Below are positions 11,890 to 23,543 of a stretch of DNA of 64,000 nt, piece by piece (position 1 is the stretch's first letter; the number at the start of each line of letters is the position of its first letter). The DNA is from Toxonevra muliebris (Eukaryota; Arthropoda; Insecta; Diptera; Pallopteridae), in the NCBI GenBank assembly GCA_963691655.1, contig OY829328.1, forward strand, positions 71,552,400 through 71,616,399, given 5' to 3'. Under the pieces are notes generated by a model that was not told where the DNA came from, ran no database searches, and saw only the letters and a program-made list of their open reading frames with translations. The translations under genes and the position numbers were made by a program.

Positions 11890-14010
11890 ATTTTCTTATA
11901 AATCGTTGCGTTGATGTAAATGATCCCTGGAAAGTTTGATTCAACCGTTACAGAAGTTATGAAATCAACTCTTAAACTGGTTCTCGGTTGGTGCGTCAAA
12001 GAGGACTTATCAATAAACTCCAACAAAGCTATTTTTTCCAGTTTTATATAAAGTGGATATTGGTCGCATATCCATTCACAACACGAAGTTAAATACATGG
12101 GTATTATTTCTACTCGATAAAAGCCTTGGTTGGAGCTCTCACCTCAATAATGTCCTCACTAAATCCACTAGGGCCTTTTGGGCTTAAAGAAAACTCATTG
12201 ATAAGATCAGGGCTTAACCACCAAGATGATTTTCTGGCTGTATATTACGTTAGTTAGGCCAATTTTAGCATATCCTGCACTAGTGTGGTGGCCCAAGGTC
12301 ATCCAAGGCTCAACTATCAGCAAATTTAACAACGTCCAACCTCATGATAATCGAATCTACGGCCCGGGACCAAACCCAGGAGAAATCCTGGCCAATGATT
12401 GTCAATCTTCGACGCGGAAGCAGTCGCTACGATAATAACAACAACAACCTCCAAAGGCTTGCCTGTCTCTATGCGAACTTGTCCCACTTCTGCGATTGAG
12501 ATATTCATCGGACTTGCATCTTTGTACATCTTCATAAAAAAGACAGCTGCAATTACTGCCTTGAGACTGCAAGTTTCATCCAACTTACTAAGAGGTTTTT
12601 AGTAAAAATTCTAATACACTTATCTGCTCTGTGTCAGATTTTATGATTAGGGATCTAAGCTTTGGTCGGAAATTTAATATAATTCTTCCGTCCAGATCCG
12701 ATTGGAATGCCTTCAGTGTCTTCAACTTCGGTCCCTTTGATCTCAATTGGTATACTGACGGGTCGAAAACCCATTGTGGGTCTGGTGTTGTAAGATCTAA
12801 CTCTCGAATCTCAATTCCACTGGGCTCTGGGTCTAGTGTTTTTAAAGCCGAAACATATGCAATTGAGACATGCCCCAGAATTAACCTTAATAAATAAAGT
12901 CTAAATGGTGCTAAGATTATAATCTTCTCTGACAGCCAAGCGGCTCTCAAGGCACTTTCATCAAGGAGCTTCACTTCGAAGCTAGTGAATGAGTGTTTTG
13001 ATAATCAGCTGCAGTTGTCTACCCATAACAAAGTCACGCTTTCTTGGATACCAGGCCACTCTGACATTTTAGGAAATGTTGCTGTTGATAAACTTGCTAG
13101 GCTGGGTTTATCGGCTCTACACACAGGATCCGATCTATGGGATCGGCTGGACTAGTTCCAAATCAATCATAGAGGCGTGGGCGAGGGATGAATGGCTATC
13201 ATTCTACTCGATAAAATGATCCGATTATCATGAGGTTGGACGTTATTAAGTTTCCTGATAGTTGAGCCTTGGATGACCTTGGGCCACAACACTAGTGCAG
13301 AATATGCTACAATTGGCCTAACTAACGTAGTATACAACCAGAAAATCATCTTGGTGGTTAGGCCCCAGATCTTATCAATGAGTTTTTTTTTAATCCCAAA
13401 AGGCCCTTGTGGCTTTTGTGAGGACATTATTTAGGTGAGAGTTCCAACCATTCTAGGCCTTAGACAAGCAAATAAGCTTGTTCCTCTTCTCGCTCTCACT
13501 AAACCCCTGAACTTAAAGAAAACGGATCTCAGATTGCTAGTAGGCTTTTTATCTGGCCACTATGTGGTCAGATATTACCTAAATATATTAGGTCTGTCTA
13601 TGAGACAGAGTGCCGTCTATGTATGGAGGATGATAAGACGACATCTCACATTCTATGTGAATGTCCAGCCTTGACTTGGCAAAGAAGGGGTATTTTTAGC
13701 AAACCGTTGGTATCGACGAACGAAATCCAAACCTTCCGTTGACATCAATTGTCACGTGGATGTCTATGGGCAGCTTTGCCACGATGACATGTATTGCGTC
13801 TTGCGATATGGTTCAGAAAGCACTGAATGCGCTTAAACTTTCAACGGCTAACGTCTCCTTGATGTACAACTTTTTGGGGTTAAGTTATCTTAGTCACGAA
13901 CCATTGGCAAGGGTGATAAAAAATATAGGGCTTAGTATGTGAATATAGGAGCTTGTGGTTAGCTTCACTAACCTCTACTAAGTCAGGACCGTCAGCGCGT
14001 GATGAAGAGC
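11890..14010 (+). mobile_element. LOA-like LINE 3' half with an internal inverted self-copy
   Basis: Plus-strand blocks in order: VMKSTLKLVLGWCVKEDLSIN (RT, about 11955-12025), HEVKYMGIIST (about 12080-12112), MIFWLYITLVRPILAYPALV (about 12226-12285), FIKKTAAITALRLQ (about 12530), RNase H start WYTDGSKTHCGSGVV (about 12749-12793), FSDSQAALKALSS (about 12925), WIPGHSDILGNVAVDKLA (about 13047-13100), then GLRQANKLVPLLALTKPL and the knuckle CRLCMED...SHILCECPAL (about 13615-13675). Between the RNase H tail and GLRQANK sits a minus-strand copy of its own RT region (13217-13447). Stops and frameshifts make it inactive. The sequence after 13790 is presumed 3' UTR. Confidence 0.85.
13217..13447 (-). 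repeat. Inverted copy of the RT segment at 12127-12352
   Basis: The reverse complement of this block reads from GGTTGGAACTCTCACCT through MIFWLYTTLVRPIVAYSALV to CCTCATGATAATCGGATC, nearly identical to 12127-12352 of the same LINE. The two arms form a head-to-head inverted repeat of about 225 bp separated by about 860 bp. Confidence 0.85.
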
Positions 14011-15060
14011 CTTAACCTTGCTAATTCCAACGGAACATTGCAGATCTAGACCTGAACAATCGAAAACTATTTCATTTTCAACTGTGGCTCTTTTGGAGAG
14101 TACCCAATATGGGAAGTAAAGCCAAAAAAAATTTTGAAGATCAGTCTAAAACTGAAATACTCTTCACAGGGTACTCACACTTGTGGTAATTCCCCTGCTG
14201 GTTCGCTAGCGGCCTGGGTAAAGGGTATGCAGGTCCAAAACTCGTTGGAGACAAATAAGACCGGTCCCGAAGCAGCAAGCTACTGATTAAGAACATCCTC
14301 CTTTCGGAGTGCCAACTTAGCCTGGAGGCGAGAAAGGTAGCCGCCTCAGGGTCCCGATCTGCAAGGGAAAAATTGAAAAAAAATTCAAGAATTAATTTGC
14401 AAGGAAAAAATAGAAAAGAAGAATAACTCTATAATTTATTTTAATTTTTATGGTATCCGATATATATCGATAAACAGTTTGATCGAAATTCTTTATTTGT
14501 AATTATGGTTGACTCTTTCAGGTGAATGTAATTCAATATAGCGGGAAAATAGAGAAAACAGTAAGTTTTTTCGCTATGCCGAATGGAATATTAAGTCGCA
14601 TATACTTTCATATTTGTATGAAAAAAAATGTTCAATCTCAAAAATATTATACAAAGCATAAATGAATTATGACATATCTGAATTTCATTTGTATAAATTC
14701 AATCCAAATTGGCGTAATATTAGAAATTTTAATTTTTTTAATATTGAGAAAAAATGTTAGGGCTCCGAATTTTGCCCTTGGGCCCCCAAAAGCGCTAGGA
14801 CGGTGCTGGTATGTCCTCTTCGGGCTCTAACAGCAAATCTGTCGCTATACGACAATGGCATCATAGTGGAAGAATCAAGGACGGCTTGGAAGGTGCAAGC
14901 AACACCTGCAAATTCCGGTGCCAGATTTGAAGATACTGGGACGGCTCATAGTTGCGTCAGCTTTCCGACACAGCTTTCGTTGGCCTCCGGTATGGTGGGC
15001 CATCATATAAGAGGTCAAATGAGCTGAGCCTGGTTCGGGGGTCAGAGTGGTATATTTAAA
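14011..15060. other. Probable transposon noncoding remnants
   Basis: Two islands (about 14170-14370 and 14760-15060) have higher GC than the surrounding AT-rich DNA and words such as GACCGGTCCCGAAGCAGCAA, suggesting untranslated ends of retroelements. No protein domain could be read in either. The frame at 14803-15027 has no recognisable motif. The sequence between the islands is AT-rich spacer. Confidence 0.35.
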
Positions 15061-15421
15061 CTGGGGTACCTTTAAGTTTATATTTTTAATAAATAAACAA
15101 TTTTAAGTTTGCTCTTTTTATTGAATAAACAATTATAATTAATTTATTTAAGTCATAATGTAGTATAGCGATGGTCAAAGACAAACATGTATTATTTTGA
15201 ATTATTGTTTCAACTGCAATCTATAATCAGTTAATTTATAATAGGAAGACCTGTCATAATAAAAGTTAAAGCTTAAAATATGTTTAGAATTTATCGAACC
15301 CTTCGATATATTTATAGAATTAGTCAAAAGAAAATTTATAGGTACAGATACTTAAAGTGATATCTCATTATAGAATACTGTCGTCATCCTTGGTAGCTCA
15401 TTTACACCAGAATGAGTGTTC

Positions 15422-16471
15422 CTAAGTTGTACTCCCGGACTCGTCATTATCAGATTTTTTGTGATTTAAAATGACAAAAAATAGTTCAGGCGCCGTATTC
15501 GGTTCGAATGCCTTAAATTCCCAGCCAATACGATTAATGCATTTTATGCAAAAGATAATACGATATTCATATCCTTGAAAACAGCAACGTTTACGAAAAG
15601 TTTGATCATTATATAAGACAACATCATGTAGTAAATGATAAACTGTTGTGGTTTTGCTTAGATTTCTGCAGTATTTTGTTTGAAGTCTAGGTTTTGGAAA
15701 TGTAAATTGCTCACTGTAGTCAGCTATTGGATTAGCGCAATAGCCACATTGAAATTTCTCTGACTTTTCCAGTGCTTTTGATATCAACTTCAAACGTGTA
15801 TAAACCGAGTTCGTTTGGAAAATTTCTATCATCACTTGCAATGATAAAGGTAAATTACGCGCTAACCAAAATGACGCATGTGAAGGATCACTTGGCATAG
15901 TATTAATTAGAGATTTTGGCAATTGTGGCTTCACCAGTTTTAGAATAGCTTCAATATTATATTGGTAATCATAAAAATGTGCTGGCCAAGGTGTTGTAGT
16001 CGCTTCAAAGCGCTTAAAAATAGCTTTCAAGTATGTACAACCACGAAAACGATTCATTGAACCCATATTAATGGATTGGAGTGGTTCAGGTAAGTAGATT
16101 TCTGGCAGTATTTCAGCATAGCCGTAATATAGATGTTTTGGACGTAAACCGTTTATTAGCTGATTAGAATTATCACATTTCATAACAAAACGCTGTAGCC
16201 CACGTAATCTTATCACATCCGTTCCTTGTCCAACTGAGCGTTTCTCATAGATTTGGCATGTTAGGCCGTACCTGTTGTTATTTTCACATGGAAATGTTGT
16301 GGCGAAACTAATACCAAATGGTAAGATATTGCCATCATTAATATCTGGTATTATTTGTGGTATAGCAACGGAGAAATCTTCTCCTGGAAATCTAATGTGT
16401 GATTCCACGAATATAATCATTTTGTATATCTGTCCAACGCTCAGACAATACTTGCCCGAAAAACAATTCAT
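15422..16471 (-). CDS. Cereblon-like protein, intronless, LON + CULT domains
   Basis: A continuous 349-codon frame. Residues ~25-125 match the cereblon LON-like domain (RFPGEDF; FGISFATT; RYGLTCQIYEKRS; the 'R-x-x-GLQRF' core; YAEILPEIYLP). A helical linker follows with WPAHFYDYQYNIEAILK, MPSDPSHASFWLARNLPLS and LISKALEKSEKFQC. The C-terminal CULT domain has two zinc pairs, C242-x2-C245 and C308-x2-C311, and ends IGWEFKAFEPNTAPELFF. Cereblon is the substrate receptor of the CRL4 ubiquitin ligase. Of the three pocket tryptophans (human W380, W386, W400), only the third remains (W317); the others are C297 and Y303. Insect cereblon genes are normally longer with an extended N-terminus, so this is probably a shortened paralog or retrocopy. 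The frame is open ~30 codons upstream of the chosen ATG before a stop, so the N-terminus may be truncated or frameshifted. Confidence 0.85.
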   Translation of the reverse strand: MNCFSGKYCLSVGQIYKMIIFVESHIRFPGEDFSVAIPQIIPDINDGNILPFGISFATTFPCENNNRYGLTCQIYEKRSVGQGTDVIRLRGLQRFVMKCDNSNQLINGLRPKHLYYGYAEILPEIYLPEPLQSINMGSMNRFRGCTYLKAIFKRFEATTTPWPAHFYDYQYNIEAILKLVKPQLPKSLINTMPSDPSHASFWLARNLPLSLQVMIEIFQTNSVYTRLKLISKALEKSEKFQCGYCANPIADYSEQFTFPKPRLQTKYCRNLSKTTTVYHLLHDVVLYNDQTFRKRCCFQGYEYRIIFCIKCINRIGWEFKAFEPNTAPELFFVILNHKKSDNDESGSTT

Positions 16472-17012
16472 ATTGTTGGTGCCAAAGTTCAGGAAATTTC
16501 TGTTGCTGTTGTAAATTTGTATTGAGTTTTTAATTTTTGATGCTGCTTAAAATTTCTTTGGCGGAAAAATGAAGAAACTAATGAAGCAATTACATTTTGT
16601 TTACATTTCCTGAAAATACAACTTTGTGTTATTCAATTCAGCTACTAAACTGTAAAGAATTAACCCTCTCTTGGATGAAATTTTTCTTAGTTATTTGGCA
16701 AAGTTGATTCAAAGTAAGGGGAAAACATTATTGACTGATATAGTGTTTTAAAGTGGTTAAAAACCCTTTTTAAGGATTTTTCAAGAATCTCTAACCTTTA
16801 AGCCTACAAGAAATTCTCTCATGTGAAGAAACTTCTCAAAACTATTAAAGCTTTTTAAATTCGAAAAATTCGATTAAAAGTTTAGGTAATGCGTAATTTT
16901 ATCACAAAAAAAAACACCTCGAGCCAGTAAAAAAGGTAATAAAAAAATATTAGTAAAAAAAGTAGTAAAAAAGTAGTAAAAAAAATATTAAAAAAGTCAT
17001 TGTTAAAAATTT
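16472..17012. other. AT-rich upstream region of the cereblon-like gene
   Basis: Would hold the promoter of the minus-strand cereblon-like gene. No TATA box is convincing at the usual distance. Bases 16915-17000 are an A-rich tract with repeated AGTAAAAAA words. A TTAACCCTCT word near 16661 resembles the end of the MITE at 24186, but no partner end was found. Confidence 0.4.
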
Positions 17013-17245
17013 CATATATGGTTCCAGAGATATACCGTACTATATCTCGTACCGTAAGATATCTCGTCATGACTATTCTGGTTGTATGGGAGGTGCGATA
17101 ACCACTTGACACTAAAAACTCACACTCCACTATTACCTCGGTATTGATAAATAATACTTATATACCAAACTTTTATACTGTACTACAAATGCTTCCTGAG
17201 ATATCTCATAATGAATATTGACGTCATACGGGAGGTGCAACACCG
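17013..17245 (-). repeat. Tandem pair of ~150-bp units at the 3' end of a LINE
   Basis: Two related blocks (about 17040-17100 and 17195-17240) share GAGATAT..CTCxTxATGAATATT-like sequence followed by TxxGGGAGGTGC. They lie immediately 3' of the minus-strand LINE at 17224-19180 and may belong to its 3' UTR. Confidence 0.5.
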
Positions 17246-19180
17246 CCCTTATTGTATTGTATTAGAGAGGTTGTACCACGACCTATAAGATCTATTGTAC
17301 GTCCCTCTACTCTATCTAGTCTAATCTGATTATGGATGCTAGTTCTGTAGTGGGCACTTGATACATACCCAAACATTTCATTCTTTTGTGGAGCACTAAT
17401 CCACACTAAGCTAAAATATGTTCTGATGTTTCATCATCCTCATTACAAAACCAACATATTGAGCTTTCCGTCAACCCCTATTTTGTAAAGGTGTTCTCTG
17501 AGCCCGCAGTGCCCAGTCAAAATACCACCTAATATGCGTAAACTGTTTTTGTTGAGACCAATGCAGAATGCGGATATACTCTTATTATAGTTACCTAGAA
17601 GCGCTTTAGGTTGCCTCAGTCTCGGAAAATTGGTAAAGCGTTCTTGCCTCTGGTTCCTCTCTTCCTGCTTGAGTAATTCCCTGATTGCGCTATCTTTTAA
17701 TTCACAGAAGGGTTCAGGTCCCACGTATGTGGTCGCTGCCCTCTTTCTAGCAAGCTCGCCTGCTTGTTCACTACCCTTTATTCCTACGTGTTTATTGTCC
17801 TTGCCCAGTTGATTGAGCTTGCTCAAACAGTTCCACACTAGTTTAGAGGTGATCTCAAAGGAGCATAATGCTCGACGCATAATGCTTGCTGTCCGACGTG
17901 ATAGCGATATCTCGCCGTTTGTACTTCCTGCCCAGGTTGAATTGCACAGCAACGACTCAGAGTGTTTGATTCTTAGCACATATACTCTATCCTCAGTTCG
18001 TGACCTATCTGTATAACACTTATTCGTGTGTTTTTTGAGTGTATAGTTATATTCTACACCCTCCCATTAGTTCTTACTACTAAGTTTTACAACAAAGTGT
18101 TTCTCAAAACTATACTGTTTATTCAATCTGTGCTGAGGATAGTCCAAGAGATAGTTGTCTTCGCCGGATTATCTCGGTTTTCAGGCGCTATACTTATCAC
18201 TCCGTTAACCTTTTATCTCTTGTTGTTCTTAAGATTGCTGCCTTGGAGGCACCCTCTATCACGAGGTGTAATGGATTGAGCTCCTATAGTACTTTCAATG
18301 CAGCAGTCGGACATGTTCGCATCGCTCCCGCTATACAGAGACATGCTAACCTTTAAACTTTCCAGTTTTTCGCTATTTTTAGTTGAGTTCTCCTTGCCCA
18401 CGCTAATGCTCCATATGTAATGATTGGCCTTACATCCAACAGAGTACACTTGGTTTACATCCCCAAGTTTTCTCTGCTAACCTTCTGCATACCAATAGAG
18501 CCCGAGTGGCTTTATTTGTCACTGACTCAACACGCTAGTTCCATTTGAGTTTACTATCTAATCCTAAGCCCAGATAATTAACCTCATTTGTACAATAACC
18601 CCCTCAGCTAGTGATATCGCTTTCCAAAGCGGGAGTGATCTCCTAGTAATACCTAGCCCCCGTTTGTATAATGTCACACAGAGCTTCTTCAAATTTACCT
18701 TTGTCTATGAGGACGATATCATCCACATACCCTTAACAGTCTATGCCTGCCTCTGAGAGTTTCATTAAAAGTGCGTCTACTACCAGGCTCCATATTAAAG
18801 CATATCCGACATCCATCTAGATGTTGTGTTATCTACTCCTCTTCGACTTAGAGAGTTTTTGACATTCTCGTTTCAGGTGTTGTCGAAAGCTCCTTCAATA
18901 TCCAGGAAAGCACATACTGCTACTTCCTTTACATCCAGTCCCCCTTGAGTTTTCTCCGCTAAGTCATGCAGAGCTATCTCGGTAGACCTGCCTGCTGTAT
19001 ATGCGTGCTGATTTGGGTGCAGTGGAGTTATCTTTTAGACTTTACATCGTATATAGTTGTCAACCACCTTTTTATGCGTTTTCAATATAAACGATGTTAA
19101 GCTTATAGGCCTGAAGGATTTTGGGTTAGTGGCCTCTTTTTTGCACACCTTTGGTATAAAGACCACCTTTGCCCTTCACC
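17224..19180 (-). mobile_element. LOA/R1-like LINE with RT, RNase H and 3' end
   Basis: Read from high to low coordinate on the minus strand: VVFIPKVCKKEATNPKSF and RPISLTSFILKT (RT start, about 19170-19075), LHPNQHAYTAGRSTEIALHD (about 19024-18965), VAVCAFLDIEGAFDNT (motif A, about 18930-18880), YVDDIVLIDKGKFEEAL (motif C, about 18742-18690), then a 178-codon open frame (17979-17443) with RNase H remnants (LGKDNKHVGIKGSEQAGELARK, compare PGHxGIxGNExADELA) and the conserved C-terminal GILTGHCGLREHLYKIG. Motif A keeps its Asp; motif C has YVDD in place of YADD. Several frameshifts separate the blocks. This is the best-preserved RT core among the LINE copies that carry RNase H in this window. 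Confidence 0.88.
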
Positions 19181-19608
19181 CACCCCCCCTTTCCAATCCC
19201 ACTCATATCTTTTCTTTAGTATGCTATTGTCAAACACAGTTCCTAAGATAAAAATTCAGATGTGTATAGGAGGTACCACGCCCACTTCTCCATTCGATAT
19301 GTATGTTGAAGTGCACTTCAGGTCTTCAATAGGATGGTTAGTTTTTGAGTTTATCGCTCTCAAACGAGCAGTTAATTTAAATAAATACATTTTTTTTGAG
19401 ACTGTCTTCTATGAGCCTAAAAACCATTAAAAGGTTAACTAACGGAAGGTTTCAAAATTATATTAAAATTTCAGTAAAAGTACATACAGTTATACTTCAA
19501 AGTATGAAGCTATTAAGCTTGCACAATTAGTATTTCCAAAAGAACTAAAATCGAGACAGAAGATCAAAAAAAAAAAAAAAAAGCAATCGTAATATTAATA
19601 ATGGATCG
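19181..19608. other. Spacer, possible 5' flank of the zinc-finger gene
   Basis: AT-rich, with an A-run at 19566-19582. The frame of the zinc-finger exon stays open upstream to about 19549, so a further 5' exon joined near 19550-19558 (a GACAG acceptor-like site) is possible. Confidence 0.4.
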
Positions 19609-22600
19609 ATGAAAAGTGTAATGGAGTCGCCATCACCTCAAAAGAATAAGGTTTTAAAAGTTAAAAGCAAAAACATACGATGTTCTTTTTGTCATAAACA
19701 ATTTATGAGTATTTTTGGCTATAGAAATCATCAAGCTCTAGCTCATGGACGTGGTTATATAAGTGAGTAATAACAAAAAAAAAACAAAAATGTATTGCTT
19801 AAAGGTGAATCAAAACCACGCTGGCTGAAAATGATTTCTTTGTACAATATCAAAAATACATACATACATATGTGTTATTCTCACAGGAATATGCTTATTT
19901 AGTTTATAAAAAGTTATTACCATCTGAGATAGAAATAGGTTCTGAATCCAACCATTCTAAATTTGAGTGACTTGAACCGAACCAATTTGGTTGGAAAAAA
20001 TGTTTTGATTCAAGCAGAAAAAAATTATAACCATTATGATACATTGCAGGGCTGTTTTTTATAGATAGCTACACTACATACTTGTGTGTACAGAGTATAT
20101 TGGCTTTGACCGACTATCGCTTGTTTGTAACGCCCATAATTAGGCATCATAGGTATGGATATATATCTACATAGTCGATTTAACTAAATCCATCTGCCTG
20201 TGTACCTGAAAATTTGGGTAAAATTTGTACAATATCAAACAAAATTGATACAGATATTTCTTAGGTGGAATTTACATTTGCAAGAAAATTGCCGTAAGTT
20301 GCTCTCAGAGAATCTTTTATAGAGTAAATTGCTAATGTAAATAGAAAAAAAAGAAGCTTGTGGTTTATCATGCATAGCGATTTACTCACTAAAAGATTTC
20401 CTGAAAAGATTTGCAGCAATTTTCTTGCAGATGTAAACTTCGCCTTACAGCCAGGACCAACTTCTGAAATGTACTTAAGTGGGCATTGTATCTCCCATAT
20501 AAGTGAAAATGTGGTATAAAAATACTGAAGTAAATATTTATATTCAAATTCATTATACCAATGAACTTTGTTGGAATAACTGTTATTAAAATTGTGAATA
20601 TCAGACAGTGAGTACACGCCTACCTCTCACATAAGTAAAATTTTTAAAAGTATTATCAAAGGAAATTCTAAAGAAAATTATCCAAAAATCAGTATACATA
20701 TTTCGACAATAGTCTCTACAATAAATCTACAAATTTTCATCATCGAACTATAACCATTAAATGGAAGTGAAATTTGGCCCAAGTAACCCCAATCAAAAAT
20801 GGCGAAAAGAACCCAAAGAATTCGCTTGGAAAACAAAAAAAAAACAAATGAATATTTATATTGAATCATACAATCTGAAAAGAAAACAAGTCCATCCTAG
20901 TCAATTCGAGAAAGAGAAAGCGCTGCAATTAAGTTCACCAAAATTTTAGTGGCTGATAACAACCGTCCAAATCTATATTTAGATTTGATTTTTAATAAAA
21001 TGGAAAATTCAGGAACAATTGTATGAGATATCACTGCTCTTCAATTTTGGAGTTATTCCGTTTTCGAAATAATTATCTTAAAAACATTTTTAAATTTAAA
21101 ATAATAATTAACGATAGAATAATATATGAAGAATATAATTTTAGAAGTTGAAAAAAGGCCTTTAACTCTCTCAGACATGAAAATCAGTCCCTTGAATTAA
21201 ATAAAAATCTGAAAATTGCATTAAACTAATATGATGACACTGAAAACGAATCTGCCATATAATTTCAGGTAAAGTAACTCACATTTCCGTCTGGTGATAT
21301 TAGACATCACTGTGATACTGTGTGTATCACAAAGGGTTCAAAATTATAATTACTACTTGAAATCAAAAACATATACTTTACCCTCGTCTGGATAGAAGCG
21401 TTCTAAAGTTTTTCAAAAAATTTTCTGCACTAAAAATAAGCTACAACTTTAGAGGCTACCAGGACATTCTGGTTTATCGAAGAAAGAGGTGGCGGACGAG
21501 CTTGCAAAGCAATGTGCGTTCTTTGAGGCAAAGCCCTGTAAAATCTCGCCATTACTGTGTTTCCATTACGCAGCTTTAGATAAACAACTTTTCTTTACTT
21601 TAAAGAGAAAATGGAGGAGCTACAATTTTGGGACAAATTTTTTTTGGGAGGAATACTTTCGTACCAAAACTGAATTTCTGTTCTCACTCTCCCGTGAAGA
21701 ATACAGTTTACAGATTAGCTTAATTACTTGGTTCTGCTTTTTGAAGTATCATGTCAAAAAGCTTGGATTGGTGGAAAACGACCTACGCAGATATTGTAAT
21801 GAACTCCATCGCAAAAGACTTTAGAAGACATTACTTGCCGTTGCTCAATACTAGCTATGCCTAGATCAAAAATGCAAGAAAGTGCGTTATTTTTTCTCCT
21901 AAATGACAAAATCAATATAAACTTGGTTCTATTAAAAAACTTTACACACTCTACGTGTACTTTAAAACCGGGAACAATGTTGTATGTAGCTCGAAGTTCT
22001 TAAAGGCTCTAGAGATTTTGTGGTAATACTATGGACCGGCATACGCCACCACTACTAACTTAACCTAACTTATTCACATCTTAAACTTTAGAAAGTCCGC
22101 CTTTGAACTTTTGAAATCGGAACATTTTTAATTGTAAGCACGTTAAAAATTGTTAGGTCCTCCTTCTTTGGGAAATCCTGCTTTATCATAATCCATCAAA
22201 AAGCAGATATTGGAAAAGTTTTTGTTAGGTCTTTAGCAAATAAAAAACTCTAAAAATTCTAATGATATTTCCAAACATAAAAAACTGGTGTAAAATATTT
22301 TTTTCAACAACTTTTGGTAAGAAAATCTCCAGTAACAAAATTTCCAAATCAATATCTCAAATTCAAAATCTTTAAACCAATATCTCATAGGTTCAAAATC
22401 TCCAAATTTTACACTGCAAAATTTTTTAACCAATTCATTTCTTATCAGATTTTTGAACTTAACCAATGGTTCAAATAGACTGTGAAATGGTAAATCATAT
22501 ACACTTCAACAGTTTTTTGCTTCAAAATTACAAAGACTTGTTTTGAAATTGGCCATGGTAGAAAAAAACTGAAAATAAAAAAATTTTTAGTACGCGGATA

Positions 22601-23543
22601 TCTCTCTGGGCACGCTCAAAAAATTAAAAATAAAAACTTTTTTACACAGCAGCACCTCTTGGCTGGCAGTGGTAAGCCTCCAAGAATAAAAATAGCCTAT
22701 GAAAAGCTCGGCATAAAACGGTAGGTCTCTTTCACTCGTGTATAAATATAACTCGCACAACATAAATAGATGCGAAAAGCTCTGTCTAGGATCTCCATGG
22801 GCTGTTGTGCCATAATAGTAGTTGTTGTAGTAGTAGGATATCTCTCTTGGTAATTACAAATTACCGAATAAGTCTATTCCTTTCAGATTGTCGCATATGT
22901 ATGTATATGTATATTAATATCGAAATTTTCTAGCAACGACAAGATTTCCACAAAACCTAGGCGACTTTCTGTAAGTATAAAATTTTTGAAGCATCTGATT
23001 TATATCAATGAATTAAATATTATTTTACTTTTACATTTTCATGTCAACATTGCTGCCACCAAACAAAGCATAAGCGAATTGTTCAGAAATTTGCCAAATG
23101 GTCGCGTTACGTGTTTGCTTTGCAATGCGATATTAAGAAATATCTCAACAAAACACTTAAGATTTTGCCATATTCGTAAGTGATTTCTAAAATAACTTTA
23201 GTTACATCGAAATCGATTTGAATTAACAAAAAATAATATCTATATAAATCGTAATTTTCTAGAATCATCAATAATTAACAAAAAACTAAAGATTTATAAA
23301 TGTGCGATTTGTAGAATATCGAACAGAGAAGAAGACGTTATTTTATCACATTTAAGATGTCACACAAAGCATAAAGATGTGAATGCTGAAAATGATTCGA
23401 AATCAACTAATAATGTAAGCCGGCATACTGGATATCCATCATCATCATCACCATCATCGTTATCATCGTCATCACCAATACCATCACCATCATCAGTAGC
23501 ATCATCATTATCATTATTATCATCATCATCACCATATAACTGA
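19609..23543 (+). CDS. Small C2H2 zinc-finger protein, four exons
   Basis: Exons: 19609-19762, 22934-22970, 23069-23175 (acceptor could also be 23075 or 23087; all keep frame) and 23263-23543. All joins are GT-AG and in phase, giving 186-192 aa. Finger 1: CSFCHKQFMSIFGYRNHQALAH. Finger 2: CLLCNAILRNISTKHLRFCH. Finger 3: CAICRISNREEDVILSHLRCH. The last exon ends in a Ser/Pro-rich tail coded by a TCA-repeat run, then TGA. C2H2 proteins of this kind are mostly nuclear DNA-binding factors; no specific function is inferred. A tiny ATG-GAT-CGA-TGA reading frame (19601) overlaps the start. The alternative is that these are 3' exons of a larger gene (as in BTB-ZF loci) whose first exons lie upstream. 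The 3.2-kb first intron holds LINE and other repeat debris. Confidence 0.7.
20060..20230. repeat. Dispersed-repeat-like segment in the zinc-finger gene intron
   Basis: The run GAGTATATTGGCTTTGACCG ... GTCGATTTAACTAAATCCAT ... CTGCCTGTGTACC has the wording of a common dipteran dispersed repeat (GAGTCGATTTAGCCATGTCCGTCTGTCTG type). No ends were found. The assignment rests on memory of that motif. Confidence 0.4.
21448..21840 (+). mobile_element. LINE RNase H tail fragment
   Basis: The plus-strand frame starts LPGHSGLSKKEVADELAKQC, the C-terminal RNase H motif, and continues about 110 residues, including FFTLKRKWRSYNFGTNFF and a partial knuckle RRYCNELHRKRL. It is same-sense in the first intron of the zinc-finger gene. 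It is 5'-truncated, but its remaining frame is open. Confidence 0.75.
22640..22835. repeat. SINE-related repeat fragment
   Basis: Contains CTCGGCATAAAACGGTAGGT, related to the CGGCGTTAAACTGTAGGTCC core at 26499-26520 and to the reverse complement at about 47286-47318, followed by GCGAAAAGCTCTG and GGGCTGTTGTGCC. No tRNA-like head is seen here. Confidence 0.45.

Noticed and set aside
12588..12974. 128-codon minus-strand frame
   Set aside because: Antisense shadow of the plus-strand LINE RNase H region.
23440..23535. TCA/CAT microsatellite as noncoding simple repeat
   Set aside because: It lies in frame in the last exon of the zinc-finger gene and codes a Ser/Pro tail ending in a stop, so it is better explained as coding.
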